Assembly (NCBI GenBank): GCA_901472405.1
Contig: LR590463.1
Coordinates: 4,774,001 to 4,838,000 of the forward strand
Length of the DNA stretch: 64,000 nucleotides
DNA from: Serratia rubidaea
Lineage (GTDB): Bacteria; Pseudomonadota; Gammaproteobacteria; Enterobacterales; Enterobacteriaceae
Direction of reading: 5' to 3'
Shown here: positions 18,212-31,583 of the stretch, in pieces
How positions within the stretch are numbered: the first letter of the stretch is position 1
Layout of the letters: every line of letters begins with the position of its first letter
Made by a program: the position numbers and the translations under genes
The notes under the pieces: generated by a model
Databases searched by the model: none
Seen by the model: the letters and a program-made list of their open reading frames with translations, nothing else
What the model was told of the DNA's origin: nothing

Positions 18212-19853
18212 GATACTTTCTCCAACATGGTTTCGTTGCCGGCGCCCGGCGGCACCAGCGGCCAGACGTTTTCGAGTTCATCAATCGCCACCTGCAGCAG
18301 ATACGGCCCGTCGCTGTTTAACAGCGCGTCGAGCGCCTCCGCCACCTGGTCTTTGCGGGTAATGCGCTGGCCGGGAATATCGAACGCGCTGGCCAGCGTC
18401 AGGAAATCGGGGTTATCGGACAGGTTGGTCTCACTGTAGCGCCCGTCAAAGAACAGCTGCTGCCACTGGCGCACCATGCCCAGACGCTGGTTATCCAGTA
18501 ACACGATCTTCACCGGCAGCTGCTTGCGCTTGATGGTGCCCAACTCCTGCACGTTCATCATGAAGGAGCCGTCGCCCGATACGCAGATCACCGTATCTTG
18601 CGGCCGGGCGATCTGCGCGCCGACCGCGGCAGGCACGCCAAAGCCCATGGTGCCTAACCCGCTGGAGGTGATGAAGTTTTCCGGCCGCTCGAACGTCATA
18701 TGCTGGGCGCTCCACATCTGGTGCTGCCCGACGTCGGTGGTGACCACCGTATTGGCCGGCATGCGCTCCGACAGCTGTTTGAGCAACAGCGGCGCGTAAA
18801 TCGGCTGGCCGGGATGGTCGTAGCGCCAGGCGTGCAGCGCTTTCAGCTCGCCGACGCGCTGTTGCCACTCGCCGATAGCCAGCGGCTGCTGCAGCGCCGG
18901 CAGCATCGCTTTCAGATCGCCCTGCAGCGCGACGTGCGCCTGACGCAGCTTGTTCAGTTCAACGGGGTCGATATCCATGTGGATAACTTTGGCGTGCGGC
19001 GCAAACGCGTTCAGCTTGCGGTAACGCGATCGTCAAAGCGCGCCCCGACCGCCACCAGTAAATCGCACTCCTGCACCGCCAGGTTTGCCGCCTTGGTGCC
19101 GTGCATCCCCAGCATGCCGAGGTAGTACGGATGCGCGGCATCCGGTGCGCCCAGCCCTTTCAGGGTGGCGACCGCCGGCATCTGCGTAGCGTCGATAAAC
19201 GCGCGCAGCGCCGGCACCGCCTGCGCCATACCTACGCCGCCGCCGACGTACAGCACCGGCTTTTGCGCCTGCGCCAGCAGAGCGTAGGCCTGCTCGATGC
19301 CCTCCATCGCCGGGTCGCACTCGTCGTTGACCGGCATCAGGTGTGGGGGTAAATCCGCCTGCGCCAGCTGGATGTCTTTCGGGATATCGATCAGCACCGG
19401 GCCAGGACGACCGCTGGCGGCGATGGCGAACGCCTCGGCCATGATGCCAGGCAGCGCGTCCAGCGATTCCACCAGGAAGCTGTGCTTGGTGCAGGCCAGT
19501 GACAGGCCCAGAACATCGATCTCCTGAAAGGCATCGGTGCCGATCAGCGCGGACCCCACCTGCCCGGTGATGGCCACCACCGGTACGGAATCAAGCAACG
19601 CATCCGCCAGGCCGGTGATCAGGTTGGTGGCGCCGGGGCCGGAGGTGGCGATGCAGACGCCGGTTTTACCGGTGGCGCGCGCATAGCCGATTGCCGCCAT
19701 GGCCGCCCCTTGTTCATGACGGCACAGCAGGTGTTCCACCCCGCCGTCATACAACGCATCGTACACCGGCATGATTGCGCCACCCGGATAGCCGAAAACC
19801 TTATCAACCCCCTGCGCGCGCAACGCTTGCACCACCCACTGAGCACCATTCAT
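18208..19853 (-). pseudogene. ilvG: Acetolactate synthase II large subunit (single-base deletion)
   Basis: The ThDP-dependent catalytic subunit condensing pyruvate with pyruvate or 2-oxobutyrate. The N-terminal frame (MNGAQWVVQALRAQGVDKVF) includes the catalytic Glu region RHEQGAAMAAIGYAR and breaks after GARFDDRVT near 19020. The C-terminal frame carries the ThDP/Mg motif GDGSFMMNVQELGTIKRKQL and ends at 18208. Restoring one G (ACCGCAAG to ACCGGCAAG) gives DDRVTGKLNAF and 548 residues, the intact family length. The position differs from the well-known natural ilvG frameshift of E. coli K-12, and a sequencing error is likelier. First structural gene after the attenuator. Confidence 0.9.
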
Positions 19854-19940
19854 AGTTATTTCCCCGCCTTACTTCGAGAATTGCAGGATTTTGTTCTGTT
19901 GTTCACTCTCTGCTCCTCACTTCACTTTTCTCTTGCCAAT

Positions 19941-19972
19941 AAAAAACCCCCGGACCTGACGGTGCGGGGGTT
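19941..19972 (-). terminator. ilv operon attenuator
   Basis: On the minus strand AACCCCCGCACC...GGTCCGGGGGTTTTTT forms a GC-rich hairpin with a T-run, 25 bases downstream of the ilvL stop and 90 bases before ilvG. This is the classic transcription attenuator of ilvGMEDA. Confidence 0.9.
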
Positions 19973-19995
19973 CTCTTGCGATTCCGGCTTGTTTT

Positions 19996-20094
19996 TTAAG
20001 CCATTCTTCGTCCAAGTGCAGCCCCGCACGGTGGGATAATAATCACCACCACGCTAATCACGACTAGGCTAATCACTTGGGCAAACGCTTTCAT
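19996..20094 (-). CDS. ilvL: ilvGMEDA operon leader peptide
   Basis: A 32-residue leader peptide reading MKAFAQVISLVVISVVVIII then PPCGAALGRRMA. It holds six valines, five isoleucines and two leucines, most of them in a run at residues 7-20. Stalling at these codons when charged branched-chain tRNAs are scarce prevents formation of the terminator at 19941-19972 and turns the operon on. The core (VISLVVISVVVIIIPPCGAA) is near-identical to the enterobacterial IlvL family. The coordinates were read directly from the minus strand. Confidence 0.92.
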   Translation of the reverse strand: MKAFAQVISLVVISVVVIIIPPCGAALGRRMA

Positions 20095-20228
20095 AATCGG
20101 TATGTTCACTGTGCTCGTTTCGAACTAATGCCTACAGAGTTACCATAGTCACACTTCACATGACAATACTTTTTTTTGCGTTATTATTCTGCACAATCTG
20201 GTCATACCTCAAACAAAGTGCTGCCTTT

Positions 20229-21461
20229 TCAAACGTTAACATGCGCAGACGGCGATTCGACCGTGCCGGACAGCGCTTTGCCCCGCGTGTCCTTGCCAAA
20301 CAGCACCAGCAGCGAAATCACAATGGCCACCGTACCGGCGATGATCGCCATGGCCAAGCCGTAGTTATGGCCATGGCTCTCCGCGATGCTCGCCTGCAGC
20401 GTCGCATTCACCGAGGCAATAAGATTACCCAGCTGATAAACAAATCCCGGCAGCACCGCCCGCGTGTTGGCCGGCACCAGCTCATTCAGATAGGTCGGCA
20501 CTACGCCCCAGGCGCCCTGCACCATAAACTGCATCAGAAATGCGCCGATCCCCAACATCAGCGAGCCGCTGGCAAACGCCCATAGCGGAATCACCGGCAG
20601 CGCCAACAGCGCGGCGATAACAATGGCTTTTTTACGGCCGATCTTTTCCGACAGCACGCCGAAAAATACGCCGCCGATAATGGAAGCGATATTGTAGCTA
20701 ATCGCGATGATACTGACGGTTTTCGGATCGAAACCGTGCTGAACTTTCAAGAACGCCGGATACAGATCCTGCGTGCCGTGAGAGAAGAAATTGAACGCCG
20801 CCATCAGTGCAACCAGGTAAATACACAGCTTCCAATGCTGCTTCAGCACCGGCAGCAGCGCAGTGCTCTCTTTGCGTTGACGCGCCGCCAGCCACACCGG
20901 CGACTCCTGCACGCAGTAGTAGATAAACGGCAGCAGTAAAATCGGCGCCGCGCCAATCACGAACATACCGCGCCAGCCCAGCAGCTCAAACAGCGTGCCG
21001 TACACCACCGCCGCCAGCAAATAACCGAACGGGTAGCCCGCCTGGAAAATACCGGACATCAGCCCGCGTGAACGGTCCGGAATGCTTTCCATCGCCAGCG
21101 AGGAGGCGACGCCCCAGATGCCGCCCATGGCAACGCCGTACAACACGCGCAGCAACAGGAATATAGTCAGCGAAGGCGCGGCGGCGGATAACAGCTCAAA
21201 CACGGAAAAGAACACGATGTTCAACATCAGAATCGGCTTGCGCCCATACTTTTCCGCCGCGCGGCCAAACAGCAGCGCGCCGATCGGCCGTACGGCCAGC
21301 GTCAGCAGAATCGCCAGCGTGACCTCTTCCATACCGACGTGAAACGCCTCGGCAATATCGCTGAGTAGAAAGACCAGAACAAAGAAATCAAAAGCATCAA
21401 GCGTCCAGCTGGCAAAGCTGGCGATGGCTGCATTGCGTTGCAACGACGTCCAACCAAACAT
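20229..21461 (-). CDS. MFS transporter (sialate/carboxylate transporter-like)
   Basis: A 12-TM major facilitator protein of 410 residues. The first-half motif GRAAEKYGRKPIL and second-half motif GVLSEKIGRKKAI mark the two MFS halves. The N-terminus (WTLDAFDFFVLVFLLSDIAE) resembles the NanT/lactate-permease-like branch of metabolite:H+ symporters; the substrate cannot be named. The ATG at 21461 has AGGA about 8 bases upstream, and the frame upstream of it is not needed. The gene lies between ilvL and comM, which are neighbours in E. coli, so it is an added gene, apparently monocistronic. Confidence 0.85.
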   Translation of the reverse strand: MFGWTSLQRNAAIASFASWTLDAFDFFVLVFLLSDIAEAFHVGMEEVTLAILLTLAVRPIGALLFGRAAEKYGRKPILMLNIVFFSVFELLSAAAPSLTIFLLLRVLYGVAMGGIWGVASSLAMESIPDRSRGLMSGIFQAGYPFGYLLAAVVYGTLFELLGWRGMFVIGAAPILLLPFIYYCVQESPVWLAARQRKESTALLPVLKQHWKLCIYLVALMAAFNFFSHGTQDLYPAFLKVQHGFDPKTVSIIAISYNIASIIGGVFFGVLSEKIGRKKAIVIAALLALPVIPLWAFASGSLMLGIGAFLMQFMVQGAWGVVPTYLNELVPANTRAVLPGFVYQLGNLIASVNATLQASIAESHGHNYGLAMAIIAGTVAIVISLLVLFGKDTRGKALSGTVESPSAHVNV

Positions 21462-21793
21462 AACGTTATTCCTACCATAGAGTACAAAGTGAATGGGGTT
21501 CAACGGCTGTCGCCGCGGAGTAGGCGACGGTCGGGAATTGTGTTGATTAAGTGTTTTTTATTTTAATCAATTGTTAAATACACCTATTAACTCTCCGGTT
21601 GCAACTTGGTTAGCCTGCTAATTTGTTGCATCGTTCACGGAATTGTTAATCAGTATTGCCGCCCCAGTCGCAAAAAACGCCTATCGCAATGAAATAATGA
21701 ATATTTTCCGGAATAAACCGCGCAGTTTCGTCAATTAAGCCCTGCAGCGCTGGCCAGGAAGGCGCATGCTGCCGGCCTGAGTAAGGAGGCTCT

Positions 21794-23314
21794 ATGTCAT
21801 TGGCGGTTATTTTCACTCGGGCTACGCTGGGCGTTCAGGCGCCGTCGGTGACGGTCGAAGTCCATATCAGCAACGGGTTGCCCGGATTAACGCTGGTCGG
21901 CCTGCCGGAAACCACGGTCAAGGAGGCGCGCGATCGGGTACGCAGCGCACTGCTCAACAACGGTTTTACCTTTCCCGCGAAACGCATCACCGTCAACCTG
22001 GCGCCGGCGGACCTGCCCAAGGAGGGCGGCCGGTACGATCTGCCGATCGCTCTGGCGATCCTCGCCGCTTCGGAGCAGATCCCAGCAGATCGGCTGGCCG
22101 AACACGAATTTCTCGGCGAGCTGGCGCTGTCCGGCGCATTGCGCGCCGTCAGCGGCGCCATCCCCGCAGCAATGGCGGCGCAGCAGGATGGCAGAGGGCT
22201 GATCCTGCCTGCAGAAAATGAAGGGGAGGTCGGCCTGCTGCCGAAAGAGGGAACGCGGGTTGCAACGCACCTGTTGGCCGTCTGCGCCTTTCTGCTTGGC
22301 CAGGGTGAACTGTCGCTTGCCCAGCCTCCCGCCGCGCCGCCTAACGCCAACCGGGGAGACCTGCAGGATATTATCGGCCAGGAACAGGCCAAACGGGCGC
22401 TGGAGATCGCCGCCGCCGGCGGTCACAATCTGTTGCTGCTCGGCCCGCCAGGCACCGGCAAGACCATGCTGGCAAGCCGTCTGCCGGGATTATTGCCGCC
22501 GCTAACCGACCAGGAGGCGCTGGAGAGCGTTGCAGTCGCCAGCCTGCAGCATCAGCCCGCCGGCAGGCTGCCGTGGCGTCAGCGGCCATTCAGGGCGCCG
22601 CACCACAGTGCATCCATGGCGGCACTGGTCGGCGGCGGCTCTCTGCCGCGCCCGGGGGAAATATCCATGGCGCACAACGGCGTGCTGTTCCTTGATGAAC
22701 TCCCCGAATTTGAACGGCGCACGCTGGACGCCCTGCGCGAGCCTTTGGAATCCGGGGAAATTGTCATTTCGCGCGCCAGTGCCAAAGTCTGCTTCCCGGC
22801 GCGAATTCAGCTGATCGCCGCCATGAATCCCAGCCCGACCGGCCACTATCAGGGCATGCATAACCGAACCCCGCCACAGCAGGTTCTGCGCTATCTGGGC
22901 CGGCTTTCCGGGCCGTTTCTCGACCGGTTCGATTTATCGATTGAAGTCCCCTTGCTGCCGCCCGGTACGCTCAGCAAACAGCAAGAGCCGGGAGAAAGCA
23001 GCCAGCAGGTGCGTCAGCGCGTAATCGCGGCGCGGGAACGGCAATTGCAGCGCGCCGGAAAAATTAATGCCATCCTCGGCAAACGCGAAGTGGATCGAGA
23101 TTGCCCATTGTGCGATGCCGACGCCCACTATCTAGAAACAACCTTGCTTAAGCTGGGATTATCCGTACGCGCCTGGCATCGCATCCTCAAGGTAGCACGC
23201 ACGCTGGCGGATTTAGCGGGAGAAAAACATATTGCCCGCCACCATCTCAGCGAAGCATTAGGCTACCGTCGGATGGAACGCCTGCTGATCCAGCTACATC
23301 GCAGCCTGGAATAA
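21794..23314 (+). CDS. comM: YifB/ComM family Mg-chelatase-like AAA+ ATPase
   Basis: A AAA+ ATPase of 506 residues. ComM of Vibrio is a hexameric helicase that promotes branch migration during natural transformation; YifB is the enterobacterial orthologue. It has an N-terminal lon-protease-like ChlI domain (SVTVEVHISNGLPGLTLVGL), Walker A LLGPPGTGKTMLASRLPG (about residue 215), Walker B GVLFLDELPEF, and a C-terminal Mg-chelatase domain with LSVRAWHRILKVARTLADL. A strong AAGGAGG precedes the ATG at 21794. It is convergent with maoP across a bidirectional terminator. Confidence 0.95.
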   Translation: MSLAVIFTRATLGVQAPSVTVEVHISNGLPGLTLVGLPETTVKEARDRVRSALLNNGFTFPAKRITVNLAPADLPKEGGRYDLPIALAILAASEQIPADRLAEHEFLGELALSGALRAVSGAIPAAMAAQQDGRGLILPAENEGEVGLLPKEGTRVATHLLAVCAFLLGQGELSLAQPPAAPPNANRGDLQDIIGQEQAKRALEIAAAGGHNLLLLGPPGTGKTMLASRLPGLLPPLTDQEALESVAVASLQHQPAGRLPWRQRPFRAPHHSASMAALVGGGSLPRPGEISMAHNGVLFLDELPEFERRTLDALREPLESGEIVISRASAKVCFPARIQLIAAMNPSPTGHYQGMHNRTPPQQVLRYLGRLSGPFLDRFDLSIEVPLLPPGTLSKQQEPGESSQQVRQRVIAARERQLQRAGKINAILGKREVDRDCPLCDADAHYLETTLLKLGLSVRAWHRILKVARTLADLAGEKHIARHHLSEALGYRRMERLLIQLHRSLE

Positions 23315-23342
23315 AAAATGGGGCCGAAGCCCCATTCTTTTT
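23313..23342. terminator. Bidirectional terminator between comM and maoP
   Basis: ATGGGGC, CGAA tetraloop, GCCCCAT, with A-run and T-run on either side. Confidence 0.85.
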
Positions 23343-23679
23343 AATCATCGCTGTCGGTGTAATCTTCCACCGCATCAGCCTGTGGTTTACCGCCGGACAG
23401 AGTATGGAATTTTTTCGGGCGACGCGTACGCGTCAGATACTTGGTCCAGACTTTTTCCTGCTCGGTAACCGGCTCGCGTTCACCGCGGCACACTGCGACG
23501 AACAACTGTTCTTCTTCAGTGGCTGGTTGGCGTTTCCCTGCATCCAACTCATTGAACGCATAGCCGAAACGCTCTAGCAATTGCGCTTCTTTAATGGTGA
23601 AATCGCCGTGACGGGAGAACCCGCGAGGGTAGTGTTTATTATCAAAAAAACGATTAGTCGTGGTGAAACTATCCGCCAT
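23341..23679 (-). CDS. maoP: Macrodomain Ori organization protein MaoP
   Basis: A DUF413 protein of 112 residues (YifE). In E. coli, MaoP together with the maoS site restricts the Ori macrodomain. The start at 23679 gives MADSFTTTNRFFDNKHYPRG, the family N-terminus; the upstream open frame has no family similarity. Conserved parts include GFSRHGDFTIKEAQLLERFG and the EKVWTKYLTRTRRPKKFHTL C-terminal block. It is divergent from hdfR with 120 bp between starts, as in E. coli. Confidence 0.92.
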   Translation of the reverse strand: MADSFTTTNRFFDNKHYPRGFSRHGDFTIKEAQLLERFGYAFNELDAGKRQPATEEEQLFVAVCRGEREPVTEQEKVWTKYLTRTRRPKKFHTLSGGKPQADAVEDYTDSDD

Positions 23680-23799
23680 CTGACACGCTCCTAATTCTCT
23701 TATGGCCGTGCTGTTTATGGCGCGGAGTATTAGATACGCTTGACAGCGTGTAAAACAAAACATTTAAATCTTAACGACAAAAAAATTTTGGAGAAAGGC

Positions 23800-24627
23800 G
23801 TGGATACCGAATTACTGAAAACCTTTTTGGAGGTCAGTAGAACGCGTCACTTTGGCCGAGCCGCAGAATCTCTGTATTTAACGCAGTCTGCGGTCAGTTT
23901 CCGCATTCGTCAGCTGGAAAATCAATTAGGTGCGAATTTATTCACCCGCCACCGCAATAATATTCGTCTGACGCCGGCCGGGGAACGTCTGCTACCCTAC
24001 GCGGAAAGCCTGATGAACACCTGGCAGCTGGCCAAAAAAGAGGTCGTACGGTCACCTCAGCACGGCGAACTGTCAATCGGCGCCAGCGCATCATTATGGG
24101 AAGCCTACCTGACCCCGTGGCTCCAATCGCTTTACCAACAGCGGGAGACATTACAGCTGGAAGCACGCATCGCATTGCGGCATTCGCTGGTAAAACAGCT
24201 GCACGAAAGACAGCTCGATTTACTGATTACCACCGAGCCGCCCAAGATGGATGAATTAACCAGCCAGCTGCTGGGCAACTTTTCGTTACGACTCTTTTCC
24301 TCATCCCTGCGCGATCAACAGACGCCGATGCCCTATATCAAACTGGAATGGGGAGCGGATTTTCATCAGCAGGAAAGCCGCATGCTGGATGCGGAGACCG
24401 TGCCGGTTCTGACGACCACCTCAGCGCACCTGACACGTCAGCTGTTGGAAACCACCGGCGGCTGCGCTTTTTTACCAAGCCAATGGGAAAAAGAGTATCC
24501 GAACCTGGTCGCCAACGCGGAAGTGCCAAGTATTACACGCCCGCTGTATGCCGTTTGGTTGCAAAACAGCGATCAGCAGCCTCTTATTCGTCAGTTACTA
24601 AAAATACCTTTAAATACCGCAGCATGA
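23800..24627 (+). CDS. hdfR: LysR-type regulator HdfR
   Basis: A LysR-family regulator, 275 residues. In E. coli it represses flhDC and activates gltBD. The N-terminal HTH (TFLEVSRTRHFGRAAESLYL then SAVSFRIRQLENQLG) starts almost at the first residue. The GTG at 23800 (VDTELLKTFLEVS) is chosen because GGAG lies about 8 bases upstream and the length then matches the family. The frame is open upstream to 23740, into the maoP promoter region. A short terminator hairpin follows at 24682-24703. Confidence 0.9.
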   Translation: MDTELLKTFLEVSRTRHFGRAAESLYLTQSAVSFRIRQLENQLGANLFTRHRNNIRLTPAGERLLPYAESLMNTWQLAKKEVVRSPQHGELSIGASASLWEAYLTPWLQSLYQQRETLQLEARIALRHSLVKQLHERQLDLLITTEPPKMDELTSQLLGNFSLRLFSSSLRDQQTPMPYIKLEWGADFHQQESRMLDAETVPVLTTTSAHLTRQLLETTGGCAFLPSQWEKEYPNLVANAEVPSITRPLYAVWLQNSDQQPLIRQLLKIPLNTAA

Positions 24628-24681
24628 GGCGCTACAGCCGTTTTAATTTTTTAATGGTAGGGGTAGGCTCTGTATTAATTC

Positions 24682-24703
24682 AAAAGGCCTCATGGGCCTT
24701 TTA
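24682..24703 (+). terminator. hdfR terminator hairpin
   Basis: AAAAGGCC, short loop, GGCCTTTT, 55 bases after hdfR. Confidence 0.65.
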
Positions 24704-24790
24704 GGCGGCAATAGAGCCTTTCGCCGATAATAGGCGTATCACCATCGCAGAAAGATTCAACGTGAAAGGAAAATTGGCGGGGCTCAAAAG

Positions 24791-24823
24791 CAAAAAACCC
24801 TTCGCTTGCGCAAAGGGTTTTTA
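24791..24823 (-). terminator. Terminator of the rRNA-tRNA operon
   Basis: On the minus strand, just after tRNA-Trp: AAACCC...GGGTTT stem with a GC-rich inner part and a T-run. It ends the 16S-to-tRNA-Trp transcription unit. Confidence 0.8.
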
Positions 24824-24826
24824 ATA

Positions 24827-24902
24827 TGGCAGGGGCGGAGAGACTCGAACTCGCGACACCCGGTTTTGGAGACCGGTGCTCTACCAACTGAGCTACGCCC
24901 CT
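24827..24902 (-). tRNA. trpT: tRNA-Trp (anticodon CCA)
   Basis: 76 nt including an encoded CCA. It has an acceptor AGGGGCG paired with CGCCCCT, a D-loop with AGTTGGTAGAG, the anticodon loop CTCCAAA and a T-arm with GTTCGAGTC. It is the distal gene of the rRNA operon, downstream of tRNA-Asp as at E. coli rrnC. Confidence 0.97.
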
Positions 24903-24916
24903 AAATCGTGCTTACC

Positions 24917-24945
24917 ATTATGCCTGCTTATCAGCAGGCATAATC
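24917..24945 (-). other. Inter-tRNA stem-loop
   Basis: ATTATGCCTGCT, short loop, AGCAGGCATAAT between the tRNA-Asp and tRNA-Trp genes. Probably an RNA processing hairpin; there is no T-run. Confidence 0.55.
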
Positions 24946-24953
24946 TAAATAAG

Positions 24954-25030
24954 TGGCGGAACGGACGGGGCTCGAACCCGCGACCCCCTGCGTGACAGGC
25001 AGGTATTCTAACCAACTGAACTACCGCTCC
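24954..25030 (-). tRNA. aspT: tRNA-Asp (anticodon GTC)
   Basis: 77 nt with encoded CCA. The acceptor GGAGCGG pairs with CCGTTCC (one G-T pair), the anticodon loop is CTGTCAC, and the T-arm contains GGTTCGAGCC. It lies between 5S rRNA and tRNA-Trp in the rRNA transcript. Confidence 0.97.
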
Positions 25031-25120
25031 ACCGATTCTGTTACGTTGCTTTTTACAAAGCAGCAAGGTCTCTTCTCAACCTTGCGATTATCAGACGTCA
25101 CGCTGATAACGTTTATTTGA

Positions 25121-25239
25121 TGCCTGGCAGTGTCCTACTCTCGCATGGGGAGACCCCACACTACCATCGGCGCTACGGCGTTTCACTTCTGAGTTCGGCA
25201 TGGGGTCAGGTGGGACCACCGCGCTATTGCCGCCAGGCA
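25121..25239 (-). rRNA. rrf: 5S ribosomal RNA
   Basis: About 119-120 nt. The 5' end TGCCTGGCGGCAATAGCG and the 3' end ACTGCCAGGCA pair to close helix I. The internal GGTCCCACCTGACCCCATG and GTAGTGTGGGGTCTCCC stretches are the enterobacterial 5S signature. The ends may be off by one base. Confidence 0.96.
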
Positions 25240-25340
25240 AATTCTGTTTCATCCCGACCGCTACTCCGTAGCCATCAGAACCAATCTCGGAACTTCACTG
25301 AAAATTCAAACCAATCTCTCTAAAACACCTTCGGTGTTGT

Positions 25341-28244
<2,904 letters not shown>

Positions 28245-28376
28245 TCACAACCCGAAGATGTTTCACTTCGCATTGCAAACATTTGAGAGACTCTATGACA
28301 GGCTACTCCTTATCCCAAACTTCTACGGAGGGACAAGTTTCAGCCGTCATGTTTCAATTTTCAGCTTGTTCCAGAT

Positions 28377-28388
28377 TGTTAAAGAGCA
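28377..28388 (-). promoter_or_regulatory. boxA antitermination element in the 16S-23S spacer
   Basis: TGCTCTTTAACA on the minus strand, downstream of tRNA-Ala and upstream of 23S. It is identical to the boxA in the rRNA leader and is recruited by NusB/NusE for antitermination. Confidence 0.8.
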
Positions 28389-28447
28389 AAATACTTCGCA
28401 GCATACTGTTGCCAATATACTCTGAAGTATTGATATTCGGACTTATA

Positions 28448-28523
28448 TGGTGGAGCTAAGCGGGATCGAACCGCTGACCTCCTGCGTGCAAGGCAGGCGC
28501 TCTCCCAGCTGAGCTATAGCCCC
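28448..28523 (-). tRNA. alaT: tRNA-Ala (anticodon TGC)
   Basis: 76 nt with CCA, in the 16S-23S spacer. The acceptor GGGGCTA pairs with TAGCTCC, the anticodon loop is CTTGCAC and the T-arm contains GGTTCGATCC. Confidence 0.97.
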
Positions 28524-28652
28524 ATATAATCGCGTGCAATACCTTTGTTATTACCAACTCGCAAAGAGTTAATTCTTTCTTAGACAAGGTATGCGACCGG
28601 GAAGTTTACGTCGGTAAACGACCGGGAGCATAACGCAGCATAAGGAAGAATT

Positions 28653-28729
<77 letters not shown>

Positions 28730-28803
28730 ATAAAGGTATTTCTGCTCGTTACTTTTTCATCAGACAATCTGTGTGGACACTGCACAGTCAGGATATCTTT
28801 AGG

Positions 28804-30345
<1,542 letters not shown>

Positions 30346-30496
30346 AAAGCTTGATTCGCTAAGTTAATAGCTGTTGCTCAAAGATTTACTGCATGAATTT
30401 TACTTCAGTTAGTCACTCTTCAAGACTTGATATTTTTTTGCATCCGAAGATGCTGGATATCGTCTTGTGAGTGCCCACACAGATTGTCTGATAAAT

Positions 30497-30508
30497 TGTT
30501 AAAGAGCA
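30497..30508 (-). promoter_or_regulatory. Leader boxA of the rRNA operon
   Basis: TGCTCTTTAACA in the 16S leader, the NusB/NusE antitermination element. It lies 36 bases downstream of the P2 -10 box. Confidence 0.8.
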
Positions 30509-30540
30509 TCGCCGGAGATAATTCTCATCGGCGCGGGCTG

Positions 30541-30571
30541 CGTATACTACGCTTTTCGCCCGGAGAGTCAA
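30541..30571 (-). promoter_or_regulatory. rRNA promoter P2
   Basis: TTGACT at 30566-30571 and TAGTAT at 30544-30549 on the minus strand, spaced 16 bp. The sequence between P2 and 16S is the usual rRNA leader. Confidence 0.75.
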
Positions 30572-30640
30572 GCGTTTATTTCGCTTTCTTCTCGCTGACC
30601 CGGCGGCTTGTCAGTCGTTGTTCCCGGTCAGTGGAGGCGC

Positions 30641-30668
30641 ATTATAGGGAGTTCTCAGAACGCCGCAA
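30641..30668 (-). promoter_or_regulatory. rRNA promoter P1
   Basis: TTGCGG at 30663-30668 and TATAAT at 30641-30646 on the minus strand, spaced 16 bp, followed by GCGCC as in rrn P1 discriminators. An AT-rich UP-element-like stretch lies immediately upstream (about 30670-30700). Confidence 0.8.
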
Positions 30669-30719
30669 CCCCTAATTTAAAAAAACTTTTCAACCGTCGA
30701 ACATTTAAACAAAATAGCG

Positions 30720-31583
30720 TTAAAGCGACAGTTTTTTCAGCGATTTGAGGCCATAACCCTGTAAAACGGGTAATAAAGCATCGGTATCTTCATTTAGCGC
30801 CAAACAGTAAGCCAGATTATCATCCTGCGTCGAGACCACATTTTCCTGCGTCGAGATCAGCCAGGCGGTACGACGGGCAATCGCCGCGCCGGAATCCACC
30901 AGCCGCGTCCCTGCCGGCAGCACCTGCATCAGCTCTTCTGTTAACAGTGGGAAGTGGGTACAGCCTAACACCACCGTATCCGGCGGCTCGCGCATGCTCA
31001 GCCAAGGCTGCAGAATTTTCTTCAGCGCCGGCAGCGGCACCTCTGCGCCATGCAGTTTCGCTTCCGCCAGCTCCACCAGCTCAGATGAGCCCAACAGCTC
31101 AATCTGGCAGTCGGTCGCGAAGCGGTCGATCAATTCACGGGTATAGGCGCGCTGTACGGTACCGCGCGTTGCCAGCAGCCCGACGGTGCCATTAACCGTC
31201 AGGCGGGCGGCAGGCTTGATAGCAGGCACCACGCCCACCACCGGAAAGTCAAAACGTTCACGTAAGGCGGGTAAAGAAACGGTGCTGGCGGTATTACAGG
31301 CAATAATAACAATCGCCAGAGGATGCCGCTGCTGTATGGCGCCGACAATCTCCAGCACGCGTTCGACGATAAATTCCTCGGACTTTTCACCGTAAGGGAA
31401 CGCCACATTATCGAAAGCGTATATATAGTGGAGATCCGGCAACAGCTGCCGAACCTCCTGATACACCGACAACCCGCCGACGCCGGAATCAAATACCAGC
31501 ACCGTCGGGCGCGGCGTCGCGGTGGAATTAGAAGGTATAGCTTCCGGTGAGGTAGTACTCTCTCCCTGGAGTAGCGTAGCCAT
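30720..31583 (-). CDS. murI: Glutamate racemase
   Basis: Makes D-glutamate for peptidoglycan. It has 287 residues, with the two catalytic cysteine motifs: VFDSGVGGLSVYQ then ACNTAS (about residue 92), and VVLGCTHFPLL (about 204). The ATG at 31583 (MATLLQGEST) lies inside the 3' end of btuB, giving a 56-base overlap in a different frame. The same overlap is known in E. coli, where the N-terminal extension mediates UDP-MurNAc-Ala activation. The frame is open to 31628, but the overlap start is the family one. Confidence 0.95.
   Translation of the reverse strand: MATLLQGESTTSPEAIPSNSTATPRPTVLVFDSGVGGLSVYQEVRQLLPDLHYIYAFDNVAFPYGEKSEEFIVERVLEIVGAIQQRHPLAIVIIACNTASTVSLPALRERFDFPVVGVVPAIKPAARLTVNGTVGLLATRGTVQRAYTRELIDRFATDCQIELLGSSELVELAEAKLHGAEVPLPALKKILQPWLSMREPPDTVVLGCTHFPLLTEELMQVLPAGTRLVDSGAAIARRTAWLISTQENVVSTQDDNLAYCLALNEDTDALLPVLQGYGLKSLKKLSL

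Noticed and set aside
19011..19030. The ilvG frame break as the natural valine-sensitivity mutation known from E. coli K-12.
   Set aside because: The position differs, and the same kind of single-base break occurs in many unrelated genes here, so a sequence error explains it better.
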